Assembly: GCA_017510225.1 (NCBI GenBank)
Contig: JAFWNS010000039.1
Span: 1 to 32,269, forward strand
Direction: 5' to 3'
Length of the DNA stretch: 32,269 bases
Origin: Bacilli bacterium
GTDB taxonomy: Bacteria > Bacillota_I > Bacilli_A > RF39 > UBA660
Shown here: positions 8,047-16,321 of the stretch, piece after piece
How the letters are laid out: every line of letters starts with the position of its first letter
Position numbering within the stretch: the first letter of the stretch is position 1
Position numbers and translations under genes: made by a program
Notes under the pieces: model-generated
Told to the model about the DNA's origin: nothing
What the model saw: the letters and a program-made list of their open reading frames with translations, nothing else
The model's database searches: none

Positions 8047-9099
8047 TATATATCTTTTTAACTTAGTATTAGGAAAATAATAACCAAGTATATCAGAATA
8101 ATTACAACCATTTAAAGCTATCTCATTAGAACCATATACACTAAGTCCTAAGAAATCACCATATCCTCTACTAATAATACATATATTATTTCTATTAATT
8201 ATAATATTAATATATTGAGATCTTAAATTTAATGTATTTTTAAAGTCTTTCCCATCCATAGTATGTTTACCGATCTTAATCTTTAATACTTTTCCATATG
8301 GAGATTTCTCTAATATAGAAAACTTAGTTTTATTATTAATTTTAAATTTAAATATATTACTTAAAGTATTATAATCTATTTTTTTAGTTTCTATAAAATA
8401 AGGAGAAGAATAATCCCATAAACTATATACACTAGATAAATATGGATATCTATCATCTTTTAAAGTAAAACCATTATTAGTTATATGTATAAAAGGTAAT
8501 ATATAATAATCTTTATAAGTAATAAAAATACAATTAGTATCATCAATAGCTTTTTCTAATAGCTTAATCATATTATCATAATTAGGCGCTAAAGAAAGTT
8601 TATAATATGATATTGGTTTATATAAAGCAAATATATCTAAGGCATCTACTATATTATCTTCATGCATCTTCTTAAAAGCATAAGTTCTATAAAGAATAGC
8701 CAAAGCTTTTAATACTTCTATATTTATATCAGGAATACAGTTAGTTGCTAAAACACCTAATAAATAGTCTTTTAAACTAATCTCTATAACTGCATTACTC
8801 TCTAATTTTAAATTAATATAATAATGATCATTAGAATAATATAAATTATCTTTTAATACTTCTATTTCATTAACATTCTTAATATCAAAACTCTTAACCA
8901 TAACCCCATCTACTATTAAATAAACTTTACCATTCTTAAAATTAATATTATTATTCTTTATAAAATTCTTAGTTCTTCTTTTAATCTCCACATCAGAACT
9001 ATTTAATCCTAACTCTTTAGAAAACTCATAATTCATATTTAAATATAAATATAAAACATCTTCATCTTTAGTCTTTTTAATCTCATATCTATAAAACAT
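8032..9099 (-). CDS. SpoIID/LytB-fold protein with degenerate catalytic site
   Basis: A 355-aa protein recognisable as the SpoIID fold by ISLKDYLLGVLA (107-118), EVLKALAILYRTYAFKK (128-144), YPYLSSVYSLWD (218-229), and a C-terminal GLSVYGSNEIA then ILGYYFPNTKLK. SpoIID is a lytic transglycosylase that cleaves denuded glycan strands during engulfment. Here the catalytic Glu of the usual AEMP is Asn (N120 in ATNCIP), the GHGVGLSQYG element reads GYGDFLGLSVYG (His to Asp, Gln to Val), and the N-terminus is hydrophilic with no signal peptide or anchor. It is therefore probably a cytosolic, inactive relative. It starts with AGGTGAT three bases before ATG. It may be co-transcribed with the phospholipase-like gene upstream. 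Confidence 0.8.
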   Translation of the reverse strand: MFYRYEIKKTKDEDVLYLYLNMNYEFSKELGLNSSDVEIKRRTKNFIKNNNINFKNGKVYLIVDGVMVKSFDIKNVNEIEVLKDNLYYSNDHYYINLKLESNAVIEISLKDYLLGVLATNCIPDINIEVLKALAILYRTYAFKKMHEDNIVDALDIFALYKPISYYKLSLAPNYDNMIKLLEKAIDDTNCIFITYKDYYILPFIHITNNGFTLKDDRYPYLSSVYSLWDYSSPYFIETKKIDYNTLSNIFKFKINNKTKFSILEKSPYGKVLKIKIGKHTMDGKDFKNTLNLRSQYINIIINRNNICIISRGYGDFLGLSVYGSNEIALNGCNYSDILGYYFPNTKLKRYIKELP

Positions 9100-9152
9100 A
9101 ATATCACCTAAAATTAGTATGATATTAATATATAAAAATATACAAAAAAGAA

Positions 9153-10106
9153 TTAAAATTCAAAATATTTTAATTCTTTCTTAATATTACAATTAAGCCC
9201 AGTAACATAACTCCTATTATCAAACAATTCATCTAAGTTAATATCTTTATTATCTAAGTATTTAAATACTTCTTCTATAATATATTTAGCTTCCTTTAAA
9301 GCTTTAATATATAACTCTATAAAAGAATCAGTACTAGTTAAATCATAATCTATAGGATTTCTCCATAACTCATGTTTACTATTTAAATAATCACGTTTAG
9401 TCTTTAATGGATAATGATAACTAACAGCTTCAAATCTAAATACATTTCTAGGAGTAAAAGTATCTATTAGTTTATAGAAAAATTTCTTTATACCAAATCT
9501 ATCTTTTCTAAATAAAGATAAACTTAATTTCATATATTTAGTAGATTTATAATAAATATTGCCCATATCTTTAACTTTATAAGTCTTATAATAACTATTA
9601 TCTATAACACTATTTAATTTATTAGAAAACTTCCTAGTATCAAAACAAAACTTCCTAATATTAAACTTATAAGGATTCATCTTCTCTCTAGTTTTAACCA
9701 TATAATTATCAATAAATACTTCCATAAAAGCATGTCTATTATTATATTTATAAGTATTAGGTTTCTTCTTATCAAATTGACCAGATTTATAACATATATA
9801 TGGATGTGTAGTAGAATCTAATACATAATGACATATAGTACCAAAAACATAAGAATAAACATCCTCATCATATAACTTATTTTCTTTAATATATTCTAAT
9901 AAATTAATAAAATAATCCTTAGTTTTCTTATTATGAGCATCCTTTTGTAATTTTCTAATTTTCTTATTAGAAAAATAAAACATCAAAGGATCAGGACCTT
10001 GTCCAAACATCATAACTCTATCTAAAGAAACTTTATTTTTAATTTTATTATCTACTTTATTATATACATCATAACCAAAATAAGCATGTGTAATAGTTGC
10101 AGGCAT
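9153..10106 (-). CDS. zinc-dependent phospholipase C-like protein (PF00882-like)
   Basis: A 317-aa protein with the metal-binding pattern of the Zn-dependent phospholipase C / S1-P1 nuclease-like fold: ITHAYFG (H7), GPDP (D39), DAH (H58), FGTICHYVLDSTTHPY (H93, D97, H101) and RHAFMEVFID (H125, E129). The Firmicutes members annotated this way are mostly uncharacterised and lack a signal peptide, as this one does, so a cytosolic hydrolase on phosphodiester or phospholipid substrates is as likely as a secreted toxin. The C-terminal 150 residues are Lys/Tyr rich and unassigned. It begins after CACCTCC read in reverse (a strong GGAGGTG site) and lies 53 bases upstream of the SpoIID-like gene in the same direction. 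Confidence 0.8.
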   Translation of the reverse strand: MPATITHAYFGYDVYNKVDNKIKNKVSLDRVMMFGQGPDPLMFYFSNKKIRKLQKDAHNKKTKDYFINLLEYIKENKLYDEDVYSYVFGTICHYVLDSTTHPYICYKSGQFDKKKPNTYKYNNRHAFMEVFIDNYMVKTREKMNPYKFNIRKFCFDTRKFSNKLNSVIDNSYYKTYKVKDMGNIYYKSTKYMKLSLSLFRKDRFGIKKFFYKLIDTFTPRNVFRFEAVSYHYPLKTKRDYLNSKHELWRNPIDYDLTSTDSFIELYIKALKEAKYIIEEVFKYLDNKDINLDELFDNRSYVTGLNCNIKKELKYFEF

Positions 10107-10177
10107 AATCCACCTCCTATAGTTATAAAATAAATTATAACATAAATATAAAAAAATAATACTTTTATTTAATTTTG

Positions 10178-10200
10178 TGTTATAATCTATAATAGGTGAT
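10178..10200 (+). promoter_or_regulatory. compact promoter and ribosome site of the Abi gene
   Basis: TGT-TATAAT (TATAAT at 10181-10186) is followed by AGGTGAT, with ATG at 10204: only 17 bases lie between -10 box and start codon. A transcript begun about seven bases after the box would have a leader of about 10 nucleotides. Confidence 0.6.
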
Positions 10201-10203
10201 ACT

Positions 10204-11160
10204 ATGATAGAGAAACAGTTTAAGAATTTAGATGAACAATTAGAAATTTTTAAACATAAGGGATTGGTTATACATGATGATGATTTTGTTAAAGGGGTAT
10301 TATTAAGAGAAAACTATTTCTTTATAAATGGATATAGACATTTATTCTTTAGATCTAATGTAGAAAAAATGTTTATAGAAGGAACTACTTTTGAAGAAAT
10401 ATATAGTTTATTCTTATTTGATAGAACTTTAAGAAATATATTCTTTAAATACCTATTAGTAATAGAAAACAACTTAAAATCTATAATGTCTTATCAATTA
10501 TCTAAAAAATATGGGTATAGAGAAAAAGATTATTTAAAACAAAAGAACTTTAATCAGGATCCAGAAAGACAAAGACAAGTAAATGATTTATTAAAGAAAA
10601 TGAAAAGACAAATAAGAGTAAATGTTTCACAACATACTGCTACTGAACATTATGCTACTAATTATGGATATATACCATTATGGATATTAGTTAAAGTATT
10701 ATCTTTTGGTATAGTTAGTGAAATGTTTTCTATTTTAAAGAAAGAAGATCAAAAAGAAATATGTAAGATATATGGTATAGAAGTAGAAAACTTCACTACA
10801 TATTTACCAATGCTTGCTAATTATAGAAACTTATGTGCTCATGAAGATATATTATATGAAAATAAAACTCAAAAGACTATAAATGATACTATATATCATC
10901 AATTATTAAATATTAAAAAAGTAGATGATACATATATTTATGGTAAGAATGATTTGTTTGCTTTATTAATTATAATAAAACAAATGATACAAAAAGAAGA
11001 ATTTAAAAATATGACTATAGAAATAGAAAGAGCTATTCAAAGTTTAAATTATAATATAAAATCAATTAAAATAGATAGCGTTTTAGATAGAATGGGATTC
11101 CCTCTTAATTGGAAAGAATTAGCTAAAACCGAAGGAGGACAAGATAATGAAGAAGAATGA
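10204..11160 (+). CDS. Abi family protein (Abi_2, AbiD/AbiF-like HEPN)
   Basis: A 318-aa helical protein of the Abi_2 (AbiD/AbiF) family. The N-terminal half has the family's ENYFFINGYRHLF (about 36-48) and LFLFDRTLRNIFFKYLLVIENNLKS (about 69-93) segments; the C-terminal half contains LANYRNLCAHEDILY, whose R208-x4-H213 is the HEPN ribonuclease motif. HEPN RNases of this kind act in phage abortive infection. Only distant members have been tested. Its last codons overlap the start of the HtrA gene by 14 bases, so translation is coupled to a housekeeping-looking protease. It does not sit beside an obvious antitoxin or other defence gene. Confidence 0.88.
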   Translation: MIEKQFKNLDEQLEIFKHKGLVIHDDDFVKGVLLRENYFFINGYRHLFFRSNVEKMFIEGTTFEEIYSLFLFDRTLRNIFFKYLLVIENNLKSIMSYQLSKKYGYREKDYLKQKNFNQDPERQRQVNDLLKKMKRQIRVNVSQHTATEHYATNYGYIPLWILVKVLSFGIVSEMFSILKKEDQKEICKIYGIEVENFTTYLPMLANYRNLCAHEDILYENKTQKTINDTIYHQLLNIKKVDDTYIYGKNDLFALLIIIKQMIQKEEFKNMTIEIERAIQSLNYNIKSIKIDSVLDRMGFPLNWKELAKTEGGQDNEEE

Positions 11161-12253
11161 TACTAATAAGACATTGTTTCTAATTATCTTTTCTTTTATT
11201 ATAGGAAGTATATTTACTATATTTATAATTAAATGGACTCCAATATTAAATAATGGTAATAATACTGTTATTACTAAAGATGGTACACATATATATGAGA
11301 AATCTTCTTTAGCACCTTCAGTAGAAAAAATATATAATGCAGTGGTACTTATAAAAGGATACCAAGATGAAGAAGTATCTTCTACTGGTACAGGATTTGT
11401 TTATAAAGTAGATGATAAATATGGATATATTTTAACTAATAGTCATGTAGTTGCTAATACTAATAATATAAAAGTAGTTATGTATAATGATGAAGTAGTT
11501 AAAGCAAAATTCCTAGGAGGAGATGAATATTTAGATTTAGCAGTTCTTAGAATAGATAAATCTAAAGTTAGTTTAGTTGCGACTCTAGGTAAAAGCGAAA
11601 AAATGAAACTAGGAGATACAGTATTTACTGTAGGAGCACCTATGGGAGAAGAATATACTGGTAGTGTTACTTCAGGAGTATTATCTGGTAAAGATAGAAT
11701 GGTTTCAGTAAATGTATCTAATGGTAATAATAATGATTGGGTAATGAGAGTATTACAAATAGATGCTTCTATTAATCCAGGTAATAGTGGGGGACCATTA
11801 TTAAATGCTAATGGAGAAGTAATAGGAATATGTTCTATGAAATTAGTAGATGAAAATATAGAAGGTATGGGATTTGCTATTCCAATAGAATATGCACAAA
11901 ATCATATTAAATCATTAGAAAACGGTAAAAAAATAGAATGGCCATATATAGGTATAACAATGGCTAATGTTACAGATACTGCTAGTTTATATAGACAAGA
12001 TATAAAGATAGATAAGAATATAAAAGAAGGTGTAGTAGTAGTAAAAACTGCTAACAATTCTGGAGCTGCTAAAGCAGGATTAAAAAAAGGTGATGTTATT
12101 ACTAAAATAAATGGTAATAAAGTCAAAGATTATGCTTATTTAAGATATGAATTATATCAACATCAAGCAGGTGATACTATAGAAGTAACATACATAAGAA
12201 ATGGTAGAGAAAACAAAACAAAACTATTATTAGGAAAAAGTTCTAACAATTAG
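11147..12253 (+). CDS. htrA: HtrA/DegP-like membrane serine protease with PDZ domain
   Basis: A 368-aa protein with an N-terminal membrane anchor (about 9-29), a trypsin-like protease domain and one C-terminal PDZ domain (about 262-365). The catalytic triad is intact: H100 (TNSHVV), D130 (YLDLAVL) and S214 (NPGNSGGP). It belongs to the surface-anchored HtrA/YkdA/YyxA group that degrades misfolded exported proteins. The ribosome site AGGAGG lies inside the end of the Abi gene, and the reading frames overlap by 14 bases. A strong hairpin covers its stop codon. No CssR-type operator can be recognised because no separate promoter is visible. Confidence 0.95.
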   Translation: MKKNDTNKTLFLIIFSFIIGSIFTIFIIKWTPILNNGNNTVITKDGTHIYEKSSLAPSVEKIYNAVVLIKGYQDEEVSSTGTGFVYKVDDKYGYILTNSHVVANTNNIKVVMYNDEVVKAKFLGGDEYLDLAVLRIDKSKVSLVATLGKSEKMKLGDTVFTVGAPMGEEYTGSVTSGVLSGKDRMVSVNVSNGNNNDWVMRVLQIDASINPGNSGGPLLNANGEVIGICSMKLVDENIEGMGFAIPIEYAQNHIKSLENGKKIEWPYIGITMANVTDTASLYRQDIKIDKNIKEGVVVVKTANNSGAAKAGLKKGDVITKINGNKVKDYAYLRYELYQHQAGDTIEVTYIRNGRENKTKLLLGKSSNN

Positions 12254-12262
12254 AACTTTTTT
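12235..12262 (+). terminator. terminator of the abi-htrA operon
   Basis: A 12-bp perfect stem (AAAAAGTTCTAA with TTAGAACTTTTT) with a 3-base loop, ending in T residues. It overlaps the htrA stop codon. Confidence 0.85.
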
Positions 12263-12264
12263 AT

Positions 12265-12290
12265 GTTATAATACATATCCGGATGGGGAG
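12265..12290 (+). promoter_or_regulatory. promoter and ribosome site of a micro-ORF
   Basis: TGT-TATAAT (-10 at 12267-12272) follows the htrA terminator; GGGGAG lies 7 bases before the GTG at 12298. Confidence 0.55.
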
Positions 12291-12297
12291 TGATTAT

Positions 12298-12435
12298 GTG
12301 TTTATAGATGAATTTTTTAGTTATTTAATATCTACTAATCAAATAGATAAAATAGTACCTAAAGAAAAAGATGAGGAAGAAAAAGAAAAACAAAAAGTAA
12401 AATCTAAAAGCGATGATAAAAAGTCTAATAAATAG
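12298..12435 (+). CDS. 45-aa charged micro-protein, unknown
   Basis: A short open frame starting with GTG: an amphipathic N-terminus (VFIDEFFSYLISTNQIDKIV) followed by a very charged Lys/Glu/Asp tail with no Cys or Trp. It has the parts of a real gene: its own extended -10 box, a GGGGAG ribosome site at correct spacing, codon use like its neighbours, and a private hairpin terminator over the stop. ATG at 12296 in another frame stops after three codons. Function unknown; a small membrane-peripheral or regulatory peptide is possible. It stands alone between htrA and the clostripain gene. Confidence 0.55.
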   Translation: MFIDEFFSYLISTNQIDKIVPKEKDEEEKEKQKVKSKSDDKKSNK

Positions 12436-12443
12436 GCTTTTTT
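12418..12443 (+). terminator. terminator of the micro-ORF
   Basis: AAAAAGTCTA pairs with TAGGCTTTTT (one G-T pair) across a 5-base loop, with T-run. It overlaps the micro-ORF stop. Confidence 0.75.
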
Positions 12444-12445
12444 TA

Positions 12446-12474
12446 TTGTAAAAAAGTACTAAATATTATATAAT
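12446..12474 (+). promoter_or_regulatory. sigma-A promoter of the clostripain gene
   Basis: TTGTAA (12446-12451), 17-base spacer, TATAAT (12469-12474), 24 bases before the ATG at 12499. Confidence 0.65.
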
Positions 12475-12498
12475 TAATTAGAATAGAGGAGTATCTAT

Positions 12499-14373
12499 AT
12501 GGTTAGTGATAAAATGAAAAAAGCAGTTATTATTTCACTACTTAGTGTAGTAATAGTATTGTTATTAATACTTATACTAATTAGTAATAACAGTTCTAAT
12601 AGTAAAACAATAATGATATATATGGCAGGAAGTAACTTGGAGAGTGATGCGGCTTTAGCTACTTCAGAATTAGAAAAGATAGTTCCTAAAAATGTAGACT
12701 TAGAACATGTTAATGTATTAGTTTATACTGGTGGTTCTAAAAAATGGTTTAACTTTGTTTCTGCAGAAGAAAATGCTATATATAAATTAGAAAAAGATGG
12801 TTTTAAGAAATTAGAAACATATGATAGATATAATATGGGTGAGTCAGATACATTTGAGACGTTCTTAAATTATGCTTATGATAATTATAAAGCAGATAGT
12901 TACAACTTAATAATGTGGGATCACGGACTAGGAGCTTTAGGAAGTATATCTGATGAACATACTGATGATTATTTAGATGTATCTGAGATGAATCAAGCTT
13001 TAAGTAATAGTAGATTTAATAACCATAAATTAGATACAGTAATATTTAGAACATGTTTAAACTCTACATATGAAGTTGCTAGTGTATATTCAAAGTATGC
13101 TAAATACATGGTAGCATCAGAAGAAATAACTTATGGAATGACTAGTCATGCTACACTAAATTTCTTGAACAGTATTAAAGGTAATGAAGATAATGTAAGT
13201 TTTGGTAAAGCATTTATAACTTCATATCAAAAACAAATGAATGAGATAGATCCAAAGAAATCAGCTTATAGTACATATGCAATTATAGATTTATCTAAAA
13301 TAGAACAATTAAATAAAGATATGGATAGTTTTTTCTCTAAAATAGATGTAGGTAACAACTATAATAATATAGCGAGAATAAGAAGTGGATTACTACAATA
13401 TGCAGGAGATCAAGCACTTGATTATGATACGGTAGACTTATATAGTTTAGTAAATAATTTAAAATCATATGCTACTAAAGAGGCAGATAAATTACTAAAC
13501 ACAATAAAAGAAACAATAGTATATAATTGGGCTAGTTCTACAGAATCTAATGGTATAGCTATATACTTCCCATATAAAGGAAGCAGTTATGCTAAATCAG
13601 TTCATATGAGCCAAGTATATGATAAATTATCTTTAAATAAATCATATACAAGATTCATAAAAGATTTCCAAGAAGGACAAACAGCTAAGACAGCATACAA
13701 ATATTCATTTAGTAACGAAAAAATGAAAGTAAATGATAAAAAAGAATTTAAATTACAATTAACTAAAGAAGAACAAGAAACATTTGCTTCTGCTCATTAT
13801 GTAATATTTAGAAAAGAAGCAGACAATTACTATACTCCAATATATAAAGGAATAGATCCAAAACTAGATAAGAATGGAGTATTAAGAACAAATATAAATA
13901 ATAATGTAATAAAAGTAGTAGATAAAGGTGATAAAACAGAAGAATTTACTACTATATATGCAATCAGAGGTAAAAAGAAAGAATATTATGCTTTAGGGAC
14001 CCTAGAGAACTATAAAGATAAGTTCTGGATGGTACCAGTAAAAGTAATGATTAAAGAGAATAAAAAAGGTAAACCTTATATCGCAAATACTATTAGAGAT
14101 GATAAAGATAAAGAAAGATCAGGTTTAGTATATGATTATAAGAAATTTGATGGTATAATTATACATAATAATAGATATAGAATAACAGATGCTAATGGTA
14201 AATATAATAATCAATTTGTACCTAGTAAAACAAGTTATGCATTAGAATTAAAACCAAAGAATTTAAAACTTAAAAAATCATCACTTGATAAAGAAGGTGA
14301 CTACTATTGTGTATTCTATATACATGATGTTCAAAATAAAACCCATTATTCAGATTTAATAAAAATAAAATAG
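12499..14373 (+). CDS. clostripain-family cysteine peptidase (C11)
   Basis: A 624-aa protein with an N-terminal membrane segment (about 8-29), then a C11 caspase-fold peptidase domain. The catalytic dyad is visible: H142 in MWDHGLGALG and C186 in FRTCLNSTYE, with the family strand MIYMAGSNLE before them and YMVASEEI after. Clostripain-type enzymes cleave after Arg or Lys and are usually secreted or surface-anchored; the uncleaved-looking hydrophobic N-terminus suggests anchoring. The C-terminal 220 residues form a beta-rich accessory region. GAGGAG lies 7 bases before ATG. The next gene begins 15 bases after its stop, so the peptidase and the zinc-ribbon membrane protein are probably one operon. 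Confidence 0.92.
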   Translation: MVSDKMKKAVIISLLSVVIVLLLILILISNNSSNSKTIMIYMAGSNLESDAALATSELEKIVPKNVDLEHVNVLVYTGGSKKWFNFVSAEENAIYKLEKDGFKKLETYDRYNMGESDTFETFLNYAYDNYKADSYNLIMWDHGLGALGSISDEHTDDYLDVSEMNQALSNSRFNNHKLDTVIFRTCLNSTYEVASVYSKYAKYMVASEEITYGMTSHATLNFLNSIKGNEDNVSFGKAFITSYQKQMNEIDPKKSAYSTYAIIDLSKIEQLNKDMDSFFSKIDVGNNYNNIARIRSGLLQYAGDQALDYDTVDLYSLVNNLKSYATKEADKLLNTIKETIVYNWASSTESNGIAIYFPYKGSSYAKSVHMSQVYDKLSLNKSYTRFIKDFQEGQTAKTAYKYSFSNEKMKVNDKKEFKLQLTKEEQETFASAHYVIFRKEADNYYTPIYKGIDPKLDKNGVLRTNINNNVIKVVDKGDKTEEFTTIYAIRGKKKEYYALGTLENYKDKFWMVPVKVMIKENKKGKPYIANTIRDDKDKERSGLVYDYKKFDGIIIHNNRYRITDANGKYNNQFVPSKTSYALELKPKNLKLKKSSLDKEGDYYCVFYIHDVQNKTHYSDLIKIK

Positions 14374-14388
14374 AAAGGAATAGAAAGT

Positions 14389-15417
14389 ATGGTATGTAAA
14401 AATTGTGGTAATAATCTAGATGAACATATGACTGAATGTCCACTATGTGGAACAAAAGTAGAAAGAGAGGTAAATAATATGAATGAAGAACAAAATAATG
14501 TAGAAACATTAAATAACGAACAAACAAACAATACAATGAATAATGATTTTAATCAACCAATGAGTGATATTAATAATAACATTAATAATGATATGAACAA
14601 TAACGTAACTGATATGAATAATAATACTGATATGAATAATGATATGGGTAATATGAATACTAATAATTTCAACCAACCAATGAATGATATGAATAACAAT
14701 TTCAATCAACCAATGAATGATATGAATAATAATTTCAATCAACCAACAAACAATATGCAACCAATGAATAATATGCCACAAAAGAAAAGTAGTACAGGAT
14801 TTATAATTATAGTTGCTATCCTAGTAGTAATAATTGCTACATTAGGTGGAATACTATTTATGACATTGAATAAGGATAAAGAAACTACAAGTACTACAGA
14901 AAATGATAATACTACAGTAGAACAAACTTCTACAGATGAAACATTTACAAATGGTGGATTAACATTTAAAAAAGTAGATGGATATTATTATAGTGATGCT
15001 GGTAGTGATGTTACTAAAATAATGGATGATGCAGGAACATTTTATGCAGAAGTAGGTGTTGGTGCTTATCCTTATGATAAAGTAAAAGAAAGTAAAGATG
15101 CCGTTAAAGAAGAATTAGCTAAACAAGTTACTGTAACTGGTTCAGATGTAAAAACATTTGGTAGTAGAGAATATATTTTATTCTCAGTAGAAAAAGATGG
15201 AACAGGTGCTATCTTAGGATATACAAAATTAGATGATACACATACTTTAGTTGTTGCTGTAGGTTCTACAGAAGGTTTAGATGCCGCATTTACTAAATTA
15301 AATAAAATCTTAGATGGTATCAAATTAGCTGATGGTACAGAAGGAGAATCATCATTCGCAGTAACTACTATTCCATCTAAAGACAAATCAAAATCATTCA
15401 CAAAAACATTAAAATAA
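14389..15417 (+). CDS. zinc-ribbon membrane protein with Asn-rich repeat linker
   Basis: A 342-aa protein in four parts: a zinc ribbon (C3-x2-C6 and C17-x2-C20), a low-complexity linker of about 105 residues rich in Asn, Met and Gln with repeated FNQPMNDMNNN units, one transmembrane helix (about 137-159), and an extracellular alpha/beta domain of about 170 residues. The plan, a cytosolic zinc ribbon then a membrane helix then an outer domain, is common in Firmicutes surface proteins of unknown role. The linker faces the cytosol. It follows the clostripain gene after 15 bases with an AAAGGAA site, suggesting a functional link such as regulation or a substrate. Function otherwise unknown. Confidence 0.8.
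   Translation: MVCKNCGNNLDEHMTECPLCGTKVEREVNNMNEEQNNVETLNNEQTNNTMNNDFNQPMSDINNNINNDMNNNVTDMNNNTDMNNDMGNMNTNNFNQPMNDMNNNFNQPMNDMNNNFNQPTNNMQPMNNMPQKKSSTGFIIIVAILVVIIATLGGILFMTLNKDKETTSTTENDNTTVEQTSTDETFTNGGLTFKKVDGYYYSDAGSDVTKIMDDAGTFYAEVGVGAYPYDKVKESKDAVKEELAKQVTVTGSDVKTFGSREYILFSVEKDGTGAILGYTKLDDTHTLVVAVGSTEGLDAAFTKLNKILDGIKLADGTEGESSFAVTTIPSKDKSKSFTKTLK
14548..14757 (+). repeat. 33-bp tandem repeats coding FNQPMNDMNNN
   Basis: Two full 33-base units at 14668-14700 and 14701-14733 differ at a few third positions, and a third, partial unit starts at 14734. A more diverged unit starts near 14548, separated from the others by Asn/Met/Asp-rich sequence. The array lies inside the zinc-ribbon protein gene and keeps frame, so copy-number change would alter the linker length only. 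Confidence 0.8.
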
Positions 15418-15441
15418 GAATAACTAAGTTATTCTTTTTTT
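15416..15441 (+). terminator. terminator of the clostripain operon
   Basis: A 9-bp perfect stem (AAGAATAAC with GTTATTCTT), a TAA loop and a T-run, at the stop codon of the zinc-ribbon gene. Confidence 0.85.
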
Positions 15442-15442
15442 A

Positions 15443-15464
15443 TGATATAATATAAATAGGTGAT
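15443..15464 (+). promoter_or_regulatory. compact promoter and ribosome site of the sirtuin gene
   Basis: TGA-TATAAT (15446-15451) then AGGTGAT, with 16 bases between -10 box and ATG at 15468. The same arrangement precedes the gene at 29692. Confidence 0.65.
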
Positions 15465-15467
15465 ATT

Positions 15468-16190
15468 ATGGATAAAATAGAACAGTTAAAGAAAATGATT
15501 GATGAATCTAATAATATAGTATTCTTTGGAGGGGCAGGAGTATCTACAGAAAGTGGTATACCTGATTTTAGAAGTGATGATGGACTTTATAATCAAAAGA
15601 ACGAATATAACTATCCACCAGAATATTTATTAAGTAGAACATGTTTCAACCAAGATATAGATGAATTCTATAGATTCTATAAAGATAAAATGAACTGTTT
15701 AAAATACAAACCTAATATTACACATAAATATTTAAAAGAATTAGAAGATAAAAATAAATTAAAAGCTATAATAACTCAAAATATAGATGGACTGCATCAA
15801 AAAGCAGGAAGTAAGAAAGTATATGAATTACATGGTACAGTATATAAAAACCACTGTATTAAATGTAATAAAGAATATACGGGAGAATATGTATTTGAAT
15901 CTAATGGAGTACCTAAATGTAGTTATGGAGGAGTAATAAAACCAGATGTAGTATTATATGAAGAAGCATTACCAGAAGATGCATTTATAAATAGTCAAAA
16001 AGCAATATATAATGCAGATATGTTAATAGTAGCTGGAACATCTCTAACAGTATTTCCAGCAAGCGGTTTAGTAAATCTATTTCAAGGTAAAAACCTAGTA
16101 ATAATAAATAGAGATCCAACTCCATATGACTCTAGAGCTAAACTAGTATTCCATGATAGCTTATCAAGTATAATAGAAAAGATTAAGTAA
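15468..16190 (+). CDS. cobB: Sir2-family NAD-dependent protein deacylase
   Basis: A 240-aa sirtuin that removes acyl groups from lysines using NAD+. The NAD-binding GAGVSTESGIPDFRS (22-36), TQNIDGLHQKAG (103-114), the catalytic H122 (ELHGT) and the later AGTSLTVFPAS (189-199) are all present. The structural zinc site is unusual: C130 and C133 are there, but the second pair reads CSYGG (151-155) where CxxCGG is expected, so only three of the four cysteines remain. The position before IKPDVVLYEE suggests a one-residue deletion or substitution. The gene is a single-gene transcript with its own compact promoter and a terminator after its stop. Confidence 0.92.
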   Translation: MDKIEQLKKMIDESNNIVFFGGAGVSTESGIPDFRSDDGLYNQKNEYNYPPEYLLSRTCFNQDIDEFYRFYKDKMNCLKYKPNITHKYLKELEDKNKLKAIITQNIDGLHQKAGSKKVYELHGTVYKNHCIKCNKEYTGEYVFESNGVPKCSYGGVIKPDVVLYEEALPEDAFINSQKAIYNADMLIVAGTSLTVFPASGLVNLFQGKNLVIINRDPTPYDSRAKLVFHDSLSSIIEKIK

Positions 16191-16207
16191 AACCTTGATT
16201 TTTTTTA
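16179..16207 (+). terminator. terminator of the sirtuin gene
   Basis: AAAGATTAAG pairs with CTTGATTTTT (two G-T pairs) over a 6-base loop, followed by T residues. The stop codon is in the loop region. Confidence 0.7.
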
Positions 16208-16270
16208 ATAAAAAGGACAGTATAAAATAAACCCATAAACCAAAAAAGTATCTAAATTTATTCCACTCAG

Positions 16271-16299
16271 TTGACAGTCATTATTTCTTGAATTATAAT
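16271..16299 (+). promoter_or_regulatory. perfect-consensus sigma-A promoter
   Basis: TTGACA (16271-16276), exactly 17 bases, then TATAAT (16294-16299). This is the only full-consensus promoter I found in the window. It drives the unknown gene at 16322, with GAGGTG between promoter and ATG. Confidence 0.8.
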
Positions 16300-16321
16300 A
16301 TGCCAAAAAAGAGGTGTATAT

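Noticed and set aside
10106-10204. Toxin-antitoxin pair between the phospholipase-like gene and the Abi gene
   Set aside because: They are divergent with separate promoters and ribosome sites, and neither looks like an antitoxin.
14548-14757. CRISPR-like array
   Set aside because: The repeats are in-frame protein repeats with no unique spacers.
14509-14781. Minus-strand open frame opposite the Asn-rich repeats
   Set aside because: It is the complement of a repetitive coding region, gives His/Ile-rich low-complexity sequence, and has no ribosome site.
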